Source: an uncultured Bacteroides sp.
GTDB taxonomy: Bacteria; Bacteroidota; Bacteroidia; Bacteroidales; Bacteroidaceae
Direction of reading: 5' to 3'
Assembly: GCF_959029255.1 (NCBI RefSeq)
Contig: NZ_CAUFUE010000002.1
Span: 1 to 64,000, forward strand
Length of the DNA stretch: 64,000 nt
In this document: piece by piece, positions 8,424-17,890 of the stretch
Layout of the letters: each line of letters opens with the position of its first letter
Position numbering within the stretch: position 1 is the first letter of the stretch
Translations under genes and position numbers: made by a program
Notes under the pieces: model-generated
The model's input: only the letters and a program-made list of their open reading frames with translations
What the model was told of the DNA's origin: nothing
Database searches by the model: none

Positions 8424-9056
8424 ATGGCCGAATATGAAATGCAGGAGATGAACCTGCCGAATAAAGAAGGAAAGCGTGTGCTTTATCCACGCCTGGTACA
8501 ACGCGGGCAAATTACTGCCGAAGACATTGCCAAGAAAATATCCCAGAAATCTACCTTCAGCAAGGGCGATATCCTGGGACTACTGGACGAATTGGCTGAC
8601 GAATTGGCCTACCAGATGGGAGAAGGAAAATCCGTAAAGCTGGAACGGATAGGAACCTTCGTCGCTTCCCTCTGCCTGCGTGACGGCAAGGAGCGGGAGA
8701 CGGGCAAGGAAGAGGAGTCCAGGCGAAACGCACGGAGCATCGCCGTGGGGGATATCAAGTTTCGTCCCGACAAGGCTTTGCTGCAAGAAACAAACCTGAA
8801 TTGCAACCTGGAACGCTCGCAACATAAGTTCCGACGCTCGTCCCAACGCTATACGCCCGAAGAAAGGCTGGAGCGGGCTAGAAATTATCTGGCGGAACAT
8901 CCGTATATGACGGTCGGCGACTATTGCGCGATTACCGGGCTGAGAAGGACCGCAGCTTCCCTGGAACTGCGCCAGTGGGCCGACCAGCCGGACAGCGGCA
9001 TCGGCAGGTCCGGACGAGGGACACACAAGGTATATGTCAATAATAGCCTTGTTTGA
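8424..9056 (+). CDS. HU/IHF-like DNA-binding protein with C-terminal extension
   Basis: A 210-residue protein. Residues about 20-130 match the Bacteroidetes HU-related family: YPRLVQRGQITAEDIAKKI, a helical region, KLERIGTFVASL and the FRPDKALLQ segment. The C-terminal 75 residues (TPEERLERARNYLAEHPYMT, then VGDYCAITGLRRTAASLELR) look like a second helix-turn-helix-like domain. Such proteins are thought to bend or bridge DNA, and a gene-specific role is possible given the extra domain. It is transcribed divergently from uxuA and is more G+C-rich than the upstream DNA. Confidence 0.8.
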   Translation: MAEYEMQEMNLPNKEGKRVLYPRLVQRGQITAEDIAKKISQKSTFSKGDILGLLDELADELAYQMGEGKSVKLERIGTFVASLCLRDGKERETGKEEESRRNARSIAVGDIKFRPDKALLQETNLNCNLERSQHKFRRSSQRYTPEERLERARNYLAEHPYMTVGDYCAITGLRRTAASLELRQWADQPDSGIGRSGRGTHKVYVNNSLV

Positions 9057-9111
9057 CCTAAATATTTCCCTTTTTGACTTATTTATCTACCATAAGTTCT
9101 TATACTTCCCG

Positions 9112-9119
9112 TACTTTTG
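9112..9119 (+). promoter_or_regulatory. Candidate -7 box for the GH35 gene
   Basis: TACTTTTG matches the Bacteroides -7 consensus TAnnTTTG and lies 49 bases upstream of the GH35 ATG. The same octamer is found upstream of the susC gene on the other strand (32342-32349). No -33 TTTG at the usual spacing was seen. Confidence 0.5.
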
Positions 9120-9167
9120 TAGGCATAAAAATACAAACGGAATATTAATCTCTAATACCATCTTTCA

Positions 9168-11591
9168 ATGAGAAGAAAATTTATCAGAAGCTTGGCATTA
9201 TCAGTTTGTCTCCTCTGTTTGTCTCCGGCAAAAGCGCAAACTACACTTAGCGCCATCGCACCAGGGATACGGGAAAACACAGACAATGGCCTACGCAACG
9301 AACAGGAAAAACAAGGCAGTTTCGATGCCGGTAAAAAGACATTTCTGCTAAACGGCAAACCTTTTGTCATCAAAGCGGCCGAACTGCATTATCCGCGTAT
9401 ACCAAAGCCCTATTGGGACCAGCGTATCAAACTCTGCAAGGCGCTCGGAATGAACACGATTTGCTTGTATGTCTTCTGGAACTCACACGAGCCTCAGCCG
9501 GGAAAGTTCGACTTCAGCGGACAGAACGATTTAGCTGAATTCTGCCGCCTTTGCCAGCAGAACGGCATGTACGTCATCTTGCGCCCCGGACCGTATGTAT
9601 GCGCCGAATGGGAAATGGGCGGACTGCCTTGGTGGCTGCTCAAGAAGAAAGATATTCGCCTGCGCGAATCCGACCCTTATTTCATTGAGCGTGTCGGCAT
9701 CTTCGAGAAAGCCGTTGCCGGACAGGTGGCGAGAATGACCATCCAGCACGGCGGTCCTATTATTATGGTACAAGTGGAGAATGAATACGGTTCTTACGGG
9801 GAAGACAAAGGATATGTCTCGCAAATCCGTGATATCGTCCGCGCCAACTATCCCGGCGTGGCGCTGTTCCAGTGCGACTGGGCATCCAATTTCACCAAGA
9901 ACGGACTTGACGACCTGGTGTGGACGATGAACTTCGGCACGGGAGCCAACATCGACCAGCAGTTCGCTCCCCTCAAGAAACTCCGTCCGGACAGCCCGCT
10001 GATGTGTTCCGAATTCTGGAGCGGCTGGTTCGACAAATGGGGAGCCAACCACGAGACCCGTCCAGCCGCCGACATGATAGCCGGTATTGACGAAATGTTG
10101 TCCAAGGGCATCTCCTTCAGTCTCTACATGACTCACGGGGGTACCAACTGGGGGCACTGGGCAGGAGCGAACTCCCCGGGCTTTGCTCCCGACGTAACCT
10201 CGTACGACTACGACGCGCCCATCAGCGAATCCGGGCAGACCACTCCCAAATATTGGGAGTTGCGAAAGACCTTGGGCAAATACATGAATGGCGAGAAGCA
10301 GGCCAAAGTTCCGGCTTTAATCAAGCCCATCCGCATCTCGGCTTTCCGGTTCACCGAAATGGCGCCCCTGTTCCAGAATCTTCCCGCAGCCCGCAAAGAC
10401 CGGGACATCCGCACCATGGAAGAATACGACCAGGGGTTCGGCAGCATCCTCTACCGCACCACGCTGCCCGAGATGAAAACGTCTTCCATCCTCACTGTGA
10501 ACGATGCGCATGACTATGCTCAAGTCTTTGTGGATGGCAGGTACATCGGGAAACTGGACCGCCGCAACGGTGAAAAGCAGCTGGAACTTCCCGCCTGCAC
10601 CCGAGGCGCGCGACTCGACATCTTGGTGGAAGCGATGGGGCGCATCAACTTCGGGCGTGCCATCAAGGACTTTAAGGGCATCACCCGGAGTGCGGAGCTT
10701 ACCGTCGACATCGACGGGCGTCCTTTCACCTGTAACCTGAAAGATTGGGAAGTTTTTAACCTTGAAGATACATACGATTTCTACAAGAACATGAAGTTCC
10801 GCCCTATCGACTCGCTGAAAGACGAACTCGGCCAACGTATCCCGGGTTGTTACCGCGCCACTTTCACGGTGAAGAAGCCCGGCGATACCTTCCTCAACTT
10901 CGAGACATGGGGCAAAGGCCTGGTTTACGTCAACGGGCATGCCATGGGCAGAATCTGGGAAATAGGTCCGCAACAGACCCTCTACATGCCGGGTTGCTGG
11001 CTGAAGAAAGGCGAGAATGAAATCATCGTCTTCGATATCATAGGACCTAAAGAAGCCAAATCGGAAGGGTTGAGCGAACCGCTGCTGGACCAACTGCTTG
11101 TCACCAAACCACTGACGCACCGCAATGAAGGTGAGAATCTCGATTTGTCAGGCGAGCAATCCGTCCTCTCCGGCAGCTTCAAGCCAGGCAATGGCTGGCA
11201 GGAAGTCAAGTTCGACCGTCCCGTCACCGGACGCTATATCTGCTTGGAAGCTTTGAATGCCCTGAACGGCAAGGAACTGGCATGTATTGCCGAAATGTAT
11301 GTGCTGGATGAAAATGGCGAACGCCTGTCACGCGAGCCCTGGATTGTGAATTATGCCGACAGTGAAGATGTATCGCGCGTAAACTGTTCTGCCGATAAAA
11401 TCTTCGACTTGCAGGAATCAACCTACTGGAGTAGCGGCAAGGGCAGTCCTTATCCCCACGCTGTCGTGATTGATTTGGGAAGTTCCCGCACACTGACCGG
11501 CATACAATATCTTCCCAGAATGGAGAGTGAAGTTCCGGGAAGTATCAAAGATTTCAAAGTGTATGTGAAAACGGGAAACTTTAAATACTAA
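9168..11591 (+). CDS. GH35 beta-galactosidase with C-terminal discoidin-like domain
   Basis: An 807-residue secreted enzyme. Signal peptide about 1-23 (LSVCLLCLSPAKAQ). The GH35 barrel contains GPYVCAEWEMGGLPWW (141-156), the acid/base Glu206 in VQVENEYG and the nucleophile Glu282 in CSEFWSGW. Beta-sandwich domains follow, and residues about 655-807 resemble a discoidin (F5/8 type C) carbohydrate-binding domain, ending in YLPRMESEVPGSIKDFKVYV. It would release terminal beta-galactose, probably from galactan side chains. It is the only plus-strand gene of the polysaccharide region. It has its own promoter-like box and is followed by a long inverted repeat. Confidence 0.93.
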   Translation: MRRKFIRSLALSVCLLCLSPAKAQTTLSAIAPGIRENTDNGLRNEQEKQGSFDAGKKTFLLNGKPFVIKAAELHYPRIPKPYWDQRIKLCKALGMNTICLYVFWNSHEPQPGKFDFSGQNDLAEFCRLCQQNGMYVILRPGPYVCAEWEMGGLPWWLLKKKDIRLRESDPYFIERVGIFEKAVAGQVARMTIQHGGPIIMVQVENEYGSYGEDKGYVSQIRDIVRANYPGVALFQCDWASNFTKNGLDDLVWTMNFGTGANIDQQFAPLKKLRPDSPLMCSEFWSGWFDKWGANHETRPAADMIAGIDEMLSKGISFSLYMTHGGTNWGHWAGANSPGFAPDVTSYDYDAPISESGQTTPKYWELRKTLGKYMNGEKQAKVPALIKPIRISAFRFTEMAPLFQNLPAARKDRDIRTMEEYDQGFGSILYRTTLPEMKTSSILTVNDAHDYAQVFVDGRYIGKLDRRNGEKQLELPACTRGARLDILVEAMGRINFGRAIKDFKGITRSAELTVDIDGRPFTCNLKDWEVFNLEDTYDFYKNMKFRPIDSLKDELGQRIPGCYRATFTVKKPGDTFLNFETWGKGLVYVNGHAMGRIWEIGPQQTLYMPGCWLKKGENEIIVFDIIGPKEAKSEGLSEPLLDQLLVTKPLTHRNEGENLDLSGEQSVLSGSFKPGNGWQEVKFDRPVTGRYICLEALNALNGKELACIAEMYVLDENGERLSREPWIVNYADSEDVSRVNCSADKIFDLQESTYWSSGKGSPYPHAVVIDLGSSRTLTGIQYLPRMESEVPGSIKDFKVYVKTGNFKY

Positions 11592-11649
11592 AGCGGATAT
11601 ATATAAATCAACAGGAAGGAGGGTATGTCAAAATATACTTGATGATTTC

Positions 11650-11727
11650 TTTTAGGCACGGATTACACGGATTTCACGGAAAAGGAATAAAGAAAATCCG
11701 TGAAATCCGTGTAATCCGTGCCTAAAA
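11650..11727. repeat. Perfect 31-bp-arm inverted repeat
   Basis: Left arm 11650-11680 and right arm 11697-11727 are exact reverse complements around a 16-base loop. Each arm is built from near-repeats of the 9-mer CACGGATTA or CACGGATTT. It lies between the ends of two convergent genes, so it could terminate both transcripts. There is no long U-run beyond TTTT/AAAA at the arm ends. The arms look like a REP-type dispersed sequence rather than a simple terminator. Confidence 0.85.
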
Positions 11728-11812
11728 AGAAACAAATAGTAAGAGAACTTTTGTTTTGACATCCTCCTCTTTCTTTTTCCGGTCATATTATACTTACCAC
11801 CAATGCAAGCGT

Positions 11813-12547
11813 TTATCCCCTTCCCTTCAAATAGAGCTTATAGCTTTCACGCAGGCATTTCTCATCTTCATACTCCCAGTCTTCATTCCTATATTTCACC
11901 GAACGAAATAGCTTCCGAAGATATTTGTCTTTCTTTTTTTCACCATCTTCTGTAAAGAAGCACTTCAGCAACATAGAAGGACGTCCCTTTTTCACTACAT
12001 AAATTCCTGTGCAATAAGTGTAATTTCCATGGAAAGGGGTCTGGAGAGGGATATCGGCAATGTAAACGGTATCAGCATTGAAGCTGTTCTCCGCTTCTTC
12101 GCCCTGATATACCGTCACATACTCACCTAAACCGGAGACATCACGCACTTGCGGCTTCATACCGTCCTGTTTTAGAGCCGCATTCATTTCAGCCACCAAA
12201 GTACGTTGTGCGAAAGTACTGTCTTTCGCGTTGAAGAAGATAAGCAACAGTTCCATGCGAGGATAAAGTATCACGCAATCCTTATCCTTTGACTGCAACA
12301 TCAATTCATAGATGAATCCCGCATTTCCTATCTTCTTCCTCTCGACAGGCGTCCACCAGTCGTTATCTCCCCGCTGCACTTCATGAAAACCTCGAGGCAT
12401 TTTCCAACTGATATCCAACGCTTCTGATACATAAGTTGCATGCGCCGGAAAAGCGCCATCCGATTTTTGCGCGCTTACAGGGCGGGCTATCAGACTTACA
12501 TATAACAGAAAGCAGAACAAACCCCGCCTAAAAATAAGATAATCCAT
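11813..12547 (-). CDS. Secreted protein of unknown function
   Basis: A 244-residue protein with a signal peptide (FRRGLFCFLLYVSLIARPVSA, cleaved after about residue 26). The mature part has a mixed alpha/beta look, with SWKMPRGFHEV and a C-terminal FTEDGEKKKDKYLRKLFRSV segment. I do not recognise a family motif. Its ATG overlaps the stop of the upstream papain-like gene by one base (TAATG), so the two are translationally coupled and probably act together outside the cytoplasm. Confidence 0.75.
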   Translation of the reverse strand: MDYLIFRRGLFCFLLYVSLIARPVSAQKSDGAFPAHATYVSEALDISWKMPRGFHEVQRGDNDWWTPVERKKIGNAGFIYELMLQSKDKDCVILYPRMELLLIFFNAKDSTFAQRTLVAEMNAALKQDGMKPQVRDVSGLGEYVTVYQGEEAENSFNADTVYIADIPLQTPFHGNYTYCTGIYVVKKGRPSMLLKCFFTEDGEKKKDKYLRKLFRSVKYRNEDWEYEDEKCLRESYKLYLKGRG

Positions 12548-13323
12548 TATCTCACCCCTTCTATTCTATATAAACCTCGTAGATATACTACACTGCATGT
12601 TTTATAGCTACCTTGATTCTGATCATCGCGGTAAAACACTGTTGAACCATTAACGGCAATTATAGTTACAGCATGTGCTGAACCTTCATTTTCCAAAACT
12701 CCAATTAATTGGTTCACTGGATTAGCAAAGTCATGAGTATATCCCATTGGAATAGGAACAGAATTTGCCCTAAAATAATGATTCAATACATTTGACATTT
12801 CATTAAATGGTACGCCATCATTTCCATACTGACCTTCAATCCAACCCGACACATCACCTACCGAAGTACTCCTTCCAAAACTTGATAAAACAGCAGTTAC
12901 AGTATGTGCCACACAGTCATTTCTCCCCCCATTACTTCCCTCATCATTGGTTCGAGTTCTTGGTAGCATCAATTCTATTTTTTCCATTACAAATCGATTA
13001 TTCATCTCTTTTATTAAAGTTACAAAATATTGGAATAGCTCCTCTGAAATATTTATTTCAACTCCTGATTTCTGTTTAATATAAAACAGACCTTCCTCCT
13101 CAATTATGTCCAAACGGTAATATGCCTTACCTAAGTTAGTCATTTCCTCTTTTGACATATTATCAGGTAATTTTAATAAATCAACCGACAAATAAGAACA
13201 GTCCCTCTTTATTTCCAAATTAAGCGCCTCATCCTGCTGACAACTTACTACAAAAAAACAAATTTCCAATAGTAACATACTTATTAATCCAATAGTAATC
13301 TGAGGCAAACTTTTTTTATTCAT
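12547..13323 (-). CDS. Papain/C39-like cysteine peptidase lipoprotein
   Basis: A 258-residue lipoprotein: signal segment and lipobox FFVVSC with Cys28. The C-terminal half resembles a papain-fold peptidase of the C39-like type: Cys137 in GGRNDCVAHTVTAVL, His217 in GSAHAVTIIAV and Asp233/234 in FYRDDQNQG make a plausible catalytic triad. The N-terminal half (30-120) is helical and could be a propeptide or binding region. No transporter is fused to it. It is A+T-rich like the next two upstream genes, and coupled to the downstream secreted protein. The peptidase assignment rests on motif order only. Confidence 0.6.
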   Translation of the reverse strand: MNKKSLPQITIGLISMLLLEICFFVVSCQQDEALNLEIKRDCSYLSVDLLKLPDNMSKEEMTNLGKAYYRLDIIEEEGLFYIKQKSGVEINISEELFQYFVTLIKEMNNRFVMEKIELMLPRTRTNDEGSNGGRNDCVAHTVTAVLSSFGRSTSVGDVSGWIEGQYGNDGVPFNEMSNVLNHYFRANSVPIPMGYTHDFANPVNQLIGVLENEGSAHAVTIIAVNGSTVFYRDDQNQGSYKTCSVVYLRGLYRIEGVR

Positions 13324-13476
13324 TTTACTTTATTTATTTCAAGTTTTATATTCAAGCAATATTTCTCCATATTGTAGGCATATGGCTATATCCATATCTT
13401 AGATATGCTCCCTCTCCTTCCTACACAATTAACATACTACATATTATTCATTTTTTAATTAATACATAAAAATTTA

Positions 13477-15057
13477 TCATCCCATCAATTTAAACGATTC
13501 ATATTCTTCTTTTAAAAAAATTCTTATTCTGTACTTTATTTGCATCACTACTTTAGAATTAACCTTCACAGGTTTTTCTAATATCAACAATGCCATACCC
13601 CGAGCTTTATCTTTATTTCCCAACTCTTTATAGATTACAAATAACTGATACAAAGGGATAAACCTACAAGGGCACATCATCGAAGCATTCTTATAATGCA
13701 AAATTGCTTCAGAGTATCTCCTTTGTCGTTTCAGATTTTCACCTAACAATAGTTCTAAATCATAATCTGCCCAATAACGCCTACATTGCTTTGCTCTTTT
13801 CAGGCTCTCTTCAATATATCCTGCTTCAGAAAGTGCGATAGCATAGTTATATAAGAAAAAAGGATTTTCTTCCATAGCAGGAAGTAATTTTGCATAACAA
13901 GAAAGAATTTCTTTTGTTGGATGTTGATAGGCAATATTCTTCCATTTGTACTCTGCATCTATACGTAAACTTAGATAATGAAAAGCCTTCAAACAGCATA
14001 TTATAACTAAAAAACATAATAATTTCTTATGAGAAATAATATATGTTTTCTTAAAACGCTCATGACATAATACCCATATATCAAGGAAAACAATTATCCA
14101 AATAAATGGATAAGTAAAAGGATAAGAAAAAAAGGAGAAAACACCAATACCTGAAAATGAAAGCAGTGCAACTTTCTTATCAATACTTGTTTTTTTATAA
14201 GAGCTATAGATAAGCCACAGAAAGAATAACAATAGAGCTAATAACCCTATGAATCCATATTGTAAAGCTATAGAAAGATATTCATTGAAAGGAGATATTA
14301 CATTATCTGCAAGCATTGAATATTCACTATCTATATTATTTCTAAAAAAATTAGCTTGAAAATCCATATAATGTGCTCTAAAAGCTCCAAAACCATTTCC
14401 TAAAAAGGGAGCATCTTTTATCATATCCCAAGTATTTTTCCAAATCAATAATCTCCCGTTCGCCGAATCTTTTCGCAGAAAATAAAGAAATGATAAACAT
14501 GTTATCATAAATAGAGACAAGATAACAATCTTACATTTTGTTTTTAAAGGAAAGTAGTTGTACAGATAGATTATTAGCATGAAAATGAAACAGAATATAC
14601 CCGTCCGAGACTTTGATATGATAAGGGCAACTATAATGAATAAAACCATCAAAATAACACTTGCCTTTACGAATTTAACATTTACTTGGTTCCAACAAAT
14701 TTCAGCAAAAGGTAATCCAGCACATAGACATGAAGCAAAACCAGCTGGATTGTTAAAACTCCCTGTTACCAGATAACAATTCCTTTTCAAAATAGAGTGT
14801 AGCCATTGTTCTATTCCATATAGTGCCTGCACAAAGCATAAGATTATTATAATGTAGCATAGTACTACAATATTTATTCTAATGGGCTTATTTAATATTT
14901 GTTTGACTGATAAAACACAAAGTCCGAATAATAAAACAAAAGTTGAAAAATACCATTTTGGTAAAATACAAGTGTCTATCATCTGATATGTATGAGTAAA
15001 TATACTTGCTATACATATCAGGCTCCATATCAAATATTCTATTCTTAATATTTTCAT
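13477..15057 (-). CDS. O-antigen ligase/Wzy-like membrane protein with C-terminal TPR region
   Basis: A 526-residue protein with about ten hydrophobic segments in residues 1-370. It contains GSFNNPAGFA (about 99-108) and LGNGFGAFRAHYMDFQA, both typical of the O-antigen ligase/polymerase family in Bacteroidetes. The remaining 150 residues read as helical TPR-like repeats (PFFLYNYAIALSEAGYIEES, YSEAILHYKNASMMCP). The family joins or polymerises glycans at the periplasmic face, but no other surface-glycan gene is nearby. It lies 20 bases downstream of the transglutaminase-like gene, so the two are probably one transcript. It is strongly A+T-rich. Confidence 0.75.
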   Translation of the reverse strand: MKILRIEYLIWSLICIASIFTHTYQMIDTCILPKWYFSTFVLLFGLCVLSVKQILNKPIRINIVVLCYIIIILCFVQALYGIEQWLHSILKRNCYLVTGSFNNPAGFASCLCAGLPFAEICWNQVNVKFVKASVILMVLFIIVALIISKSRTGIFCFIFMLIIYLYNYFPLKTKCKIVILSLFMITCLSFLYFLRKDSANGRLLIWKNTWDMIKDAPFLGNGFGAFRAHYMDFQANFFRNNIDSEYSMLADNVISPFNEYLSIALQYGFIGLLALLLFFLWLIYSSYKKTSIDKKVALLSFSGIGVFSFFSYPFTYPFIWIIVFLDIWVLCHERFKKTYIISHKKLLCFLVIICCLKAFHYLSLRIDAEYKWKNIAYQHPTKEILSCYAKLLPAMEENPFFLYNYAIALSEAGYIEESLKRAKQCRRYWADYDLELLLGENLKRQRRYSEAILHYKNASMMCPCRFIPLYQLFVIYKELGNKDKARGMALLILEKPVKVNSKVVMQIKYRIRIFLKEEYESFKLMG

Positions 15058-15076
15058 AATATAGCTTTATTCGCCA

Positions 15077-17059
15077 TTACCAAAATATTTGTTGTCCATC
15101 CCTATATTCAAAAATCCGTTCATCTTTACCATGACTATGATTCTTCAAATACAACAAAGCATTGCGGGGAACAGAATATGTCAATGAATCAGTCGTTGCA
15201 AGCTGCCTACCAGCAGAAATCCATTCCCCTTTGTCCCAATAAAATAGTTCATATTCATCATTCTTATATATAAAATTCACATGGTTTCGAGGAGTATATA
15301 CAGCCTTTTCAACTATATATGGTTGCCCAAAGTCCAACCCAGCCCATCCACTATCAGGATATCTATAGTCAAAAGAAGTATTAGGGTTTCCGTCAAAAAC
15401 ATTTGTATATTCATGTTTACCGTCATTGCTAAAACATCCAGGAGTACCTATTACTCTGCCGGTTAAAGAAATTGTATCAGTTATACCTTTATAAAAGGTA
15501 AGTTCTGCAATATTACAAAAACTTTCTTTTCCTCCCTTATAACGCATATATCGATAGGCCTTCTTCGATTTTAAATGAGCAACAGTATATAGACGTTTGG
15601 GAGTTTCTTTCACTTGATACAAAGTATCCGGATTATGAAAATCGGGAGTATTACTTCCTTCTATAACTCCACCACACATTCTACTATAAATGTAGTCTTG
15701 GACAGTAAGATAAAATTTGCAATATAAATTTACTGTATGCATTTCATCTTTAGGAATAAAGAAATGAAGTTGTCCTGTTACCTGTTCCACCAAAAAAGGG
15801 GCAGTAAGTGGTTCAAAACCTTTCCCATCCCATTTAGCGATTATACCTACTACACCACCTTCTATACCATAGAATTTAATCGTATCATTCTTAAGAAAAG
15901 TGTAGTCTACTGGTAACCATTGTTGATGATTAGCAAAACACAGGTATACTAAGTCGTTTTTTCCCATTTTTGTATTTATACAGGACCGAGGCACAGATAC
16001 AATATGCGTTTTTGTATAAAGAGAAGTTACTTCATGAATAAAAGGAAACTTAAATATAGGATAAACATTATGAACGCTTTCTAATTCATATGCTTTCTCA
16101 ACATTCAAGCCAAAAGATACTCGATAAATTTTTCCTTTTGGGGCGGAAAACTTATACGCTTCACGCCAACGATTCTGATAAGGGAACTCTGTCATATAAG
16201 TACTACCTTCTTTATCCAACGTGAAGTTCCAAAAATGTGAAGCATTATCATCTGGGCGTTGCAATACTCTATCAATACCACATGGAATACCTACGGCACG
16301 AAAAGCATAAACTATCATATCAGCAAACTCACGGCAACTTCCTGCTTTTAACTTCAAAACTATAGGTCCCAGGTTTGGACCATTTGGAAAAAGACTAGTA
16401 AAACGATATTGCTTTTTATTAAAATAATCTATTAAAACCTGAGCTGCATCTAAAGGATCATCAGCTATACTTTGATTACGCAAACTATCTAACAAAGGAT
16501 TAAATTTATTATATAAGTCTTCTCGCCATAAAGAAAGAGGTTCATCTCCTATTCGATAGGGAAGTATGTACTCGCAAAAATCATTAAAAGTTACATTCCC
16601 CCCCCAAGGCTGTTCTCGCCAAACTTTAAATGCCCAATCAATATGATTAACTAGAAATGCAGAGTCTATTGTTGCAATATCTCTTTTATAATTTAGTTTC
16701 TTTATATTAAATATACTACCAACCTTCTCCAATGAGTCTATCACTTGCTGAGGACTCATATTGGTTGTCGCATAAATTTTAAAATAACGTAAATAGTCTT
16801 GTAAAGCATCTCCATCATAGCTTCCATAATATGGCATATTCTTAATAAGGAAACAAGCTGCATCATATTTTTCTCTATCACATTCTTTATAATATCTCAA
16901 AACTTTATTTAATTCAACTTTATTACTTCCAGCATATTCCAAAGCTTTCTGTAAATCCTTATCAGGCTTATAACAACCTGATATGACTAATATTACCAAT
17001 AATACTATATTAAACTGCGAAAAAACATTTATGTATTTCTTTTTTCTTTTATAATTCAT
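15077..17059 (-). CDS. Transglutaminase-like lipoprotein with C-terminal discoidin-like region
   Basis: A 660-residue lipoprotein (lipobox VISGC, Cys29). A transglutaminase core is seen around Cys242 in KAGSCREFADMIVYAFRAVG and His275 in NASHFWNFTLD, the normal Cys/His order of this papain-like fold. Residues 290-480 look like beta-sandwich material. The end (FDGNPNTSFDYRYP, then AGLDFGQPYIVEKAVYTPRN) resembles a discoidin/F5-8C carbohydrate-binding module. It could be a peptidase or amidase acting at the cell surface. It is first gene of the A+T-rich group 11813-17059. No standard promoter box was found upstream. Confidence 0.75.
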   Translation of the reverse strand: MNYKRKKKYINVFSQFNIVLLVILVISGCYKPDKDLQKALEYAGSNKVELNKVLRYYKECDREKYDAACFLIKNMPYYGSYDGDALQDYLRYFKIYATTNMSPQQVIDSLEKVGSIFNIKKLNYKRDIATIDSAFLVNHIDWAFKVWREQPWGGNVTFNDFCEYILPYRIGDEPLSLWREDLYNKFNPLLDSLRNQSIADDPLDAAQVLIDYFNKKQYRFTSLFPNGPNLGPIVLKLKAGSCREFADMIVYAFRAVGIPCGIDRVLQRPDDNASHFWNFTLDKEGSTYMTEFPYQNRWREAYKFSAPKGKIYRVSFGLNVEKAYELESVHNVYPIFKFPFIHEVTSLYTKTHIVSVPRSCINTKMGKNDLVYLCFANHQQWLPVDYTFLKNDTIKFYGIEGGVVGIIAKWDGKGFEPLTAPFLVEQVTGQLHFFIPKDEMHTVNLYCKFYLTVQDYIYSRMCGGVIEGSNTPDFHNPDTLYQVKETPKRLYTVAHLKSKKAYRYMRYKGGKESFCNIAELTFYKGITDTISLTGRVIGTPGCFSNDGKHEYTNVFDGNPNTSFDYRYPDSGWAGLDFGQPYIVEKAVYTPRNHVNFIYKNDEYELFYWDKGEWISAGRQLATTDSLTYSVPRNALLYLKNHSHGKDERIFEYRDGQQIFW

Positions 17060-17890
17060 GTTGTTAATTTATTTATGCGACAAAATTGAAAAATTATCTT
17101 TTATTATAAGAAGAATTATATGTAATTATGGAGTATTATTCAGTTGATTTTATAAATAAAGATAAAATTGAGCTATAAACCTCTATATTAAACAGATTCT
17201 CATCACTAATTTGTAACAAAAAAATTTAACGGAAACAATTATATCCATTTTATTCAGAAAAAAGATTCTCCCTTGTCGGAATTTTCTGTGGAATCTTCCA
17301 CAAGTTGTAAAAGATTGTGTACCGTCAAAACAATAATTCCACCACAATCAAGATAGATTCGAAGAACATATAATATTTTTGTCACTTATTCATCCATCTA
17401 AAAGATACAAATATGACAAACGACTTTGACTACCAAGCGGTACTCTTCGGATAAACTCATTGTTTCAACAACCGATGTTCCCAAAGCAGTAACTGCCTGC
17501 GGTACTTCGTCATCGAAAACTGCACCTCGCAATATCCCAATCTCTCCACTATTAACTCCAACTGTATCCCGCCGACGCCCCATACCCCATTTCAAAGAAA
17601 TCTGGGCATACCACATAGCTTGAGACATCAAGCACCTTCTAAACCGGGTGTCTCCATGAGGAGGTAAACAAAATGAGACACCTGCTCATAGCCCACTTCG
17701 ATAAAATTACCTTCTACCACCTAGAACATCCTCTTTGCCCCGAACATCAGGTATTTAACCGTAGACTATCCTAGAAAGAAGGTATTGCTGAAAAACCTTA
17801 GTTCAAAAGATACAACGAAGAATACTACTTTGGCTGATAAATCAAGACATGGGAAACAGGACTGATTCAGCAAACTCTTAGAGTATCACT
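17060..17890. other. 830-base gap with possible mobile-element or gene remnant
   Basis: No intact gene. 17060-17400 is very A+T-rich. 17400-17870 differs in composition and gives only short interrupted reading frames on both strands. At 17647-17682 GGTGTCTC and GAGACACC form an inverted repeat around an AGGAGGT. The 17-mer AACAAAATGAGACACCT at 17667-17683 recurs exactly at 3299-3315. These are consistent with a decayed insertion, but no transposase fragment was recognised. Confidence 0.4.

Noticed and set aside
17426..17623. Short overlapping ORFs on both strands
   Set aside because: They are 65-77 codons, in a region with no recognisable family match, no promoter or neighbouring partner, and with stops shortly outside. 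Treated as a remnant region.
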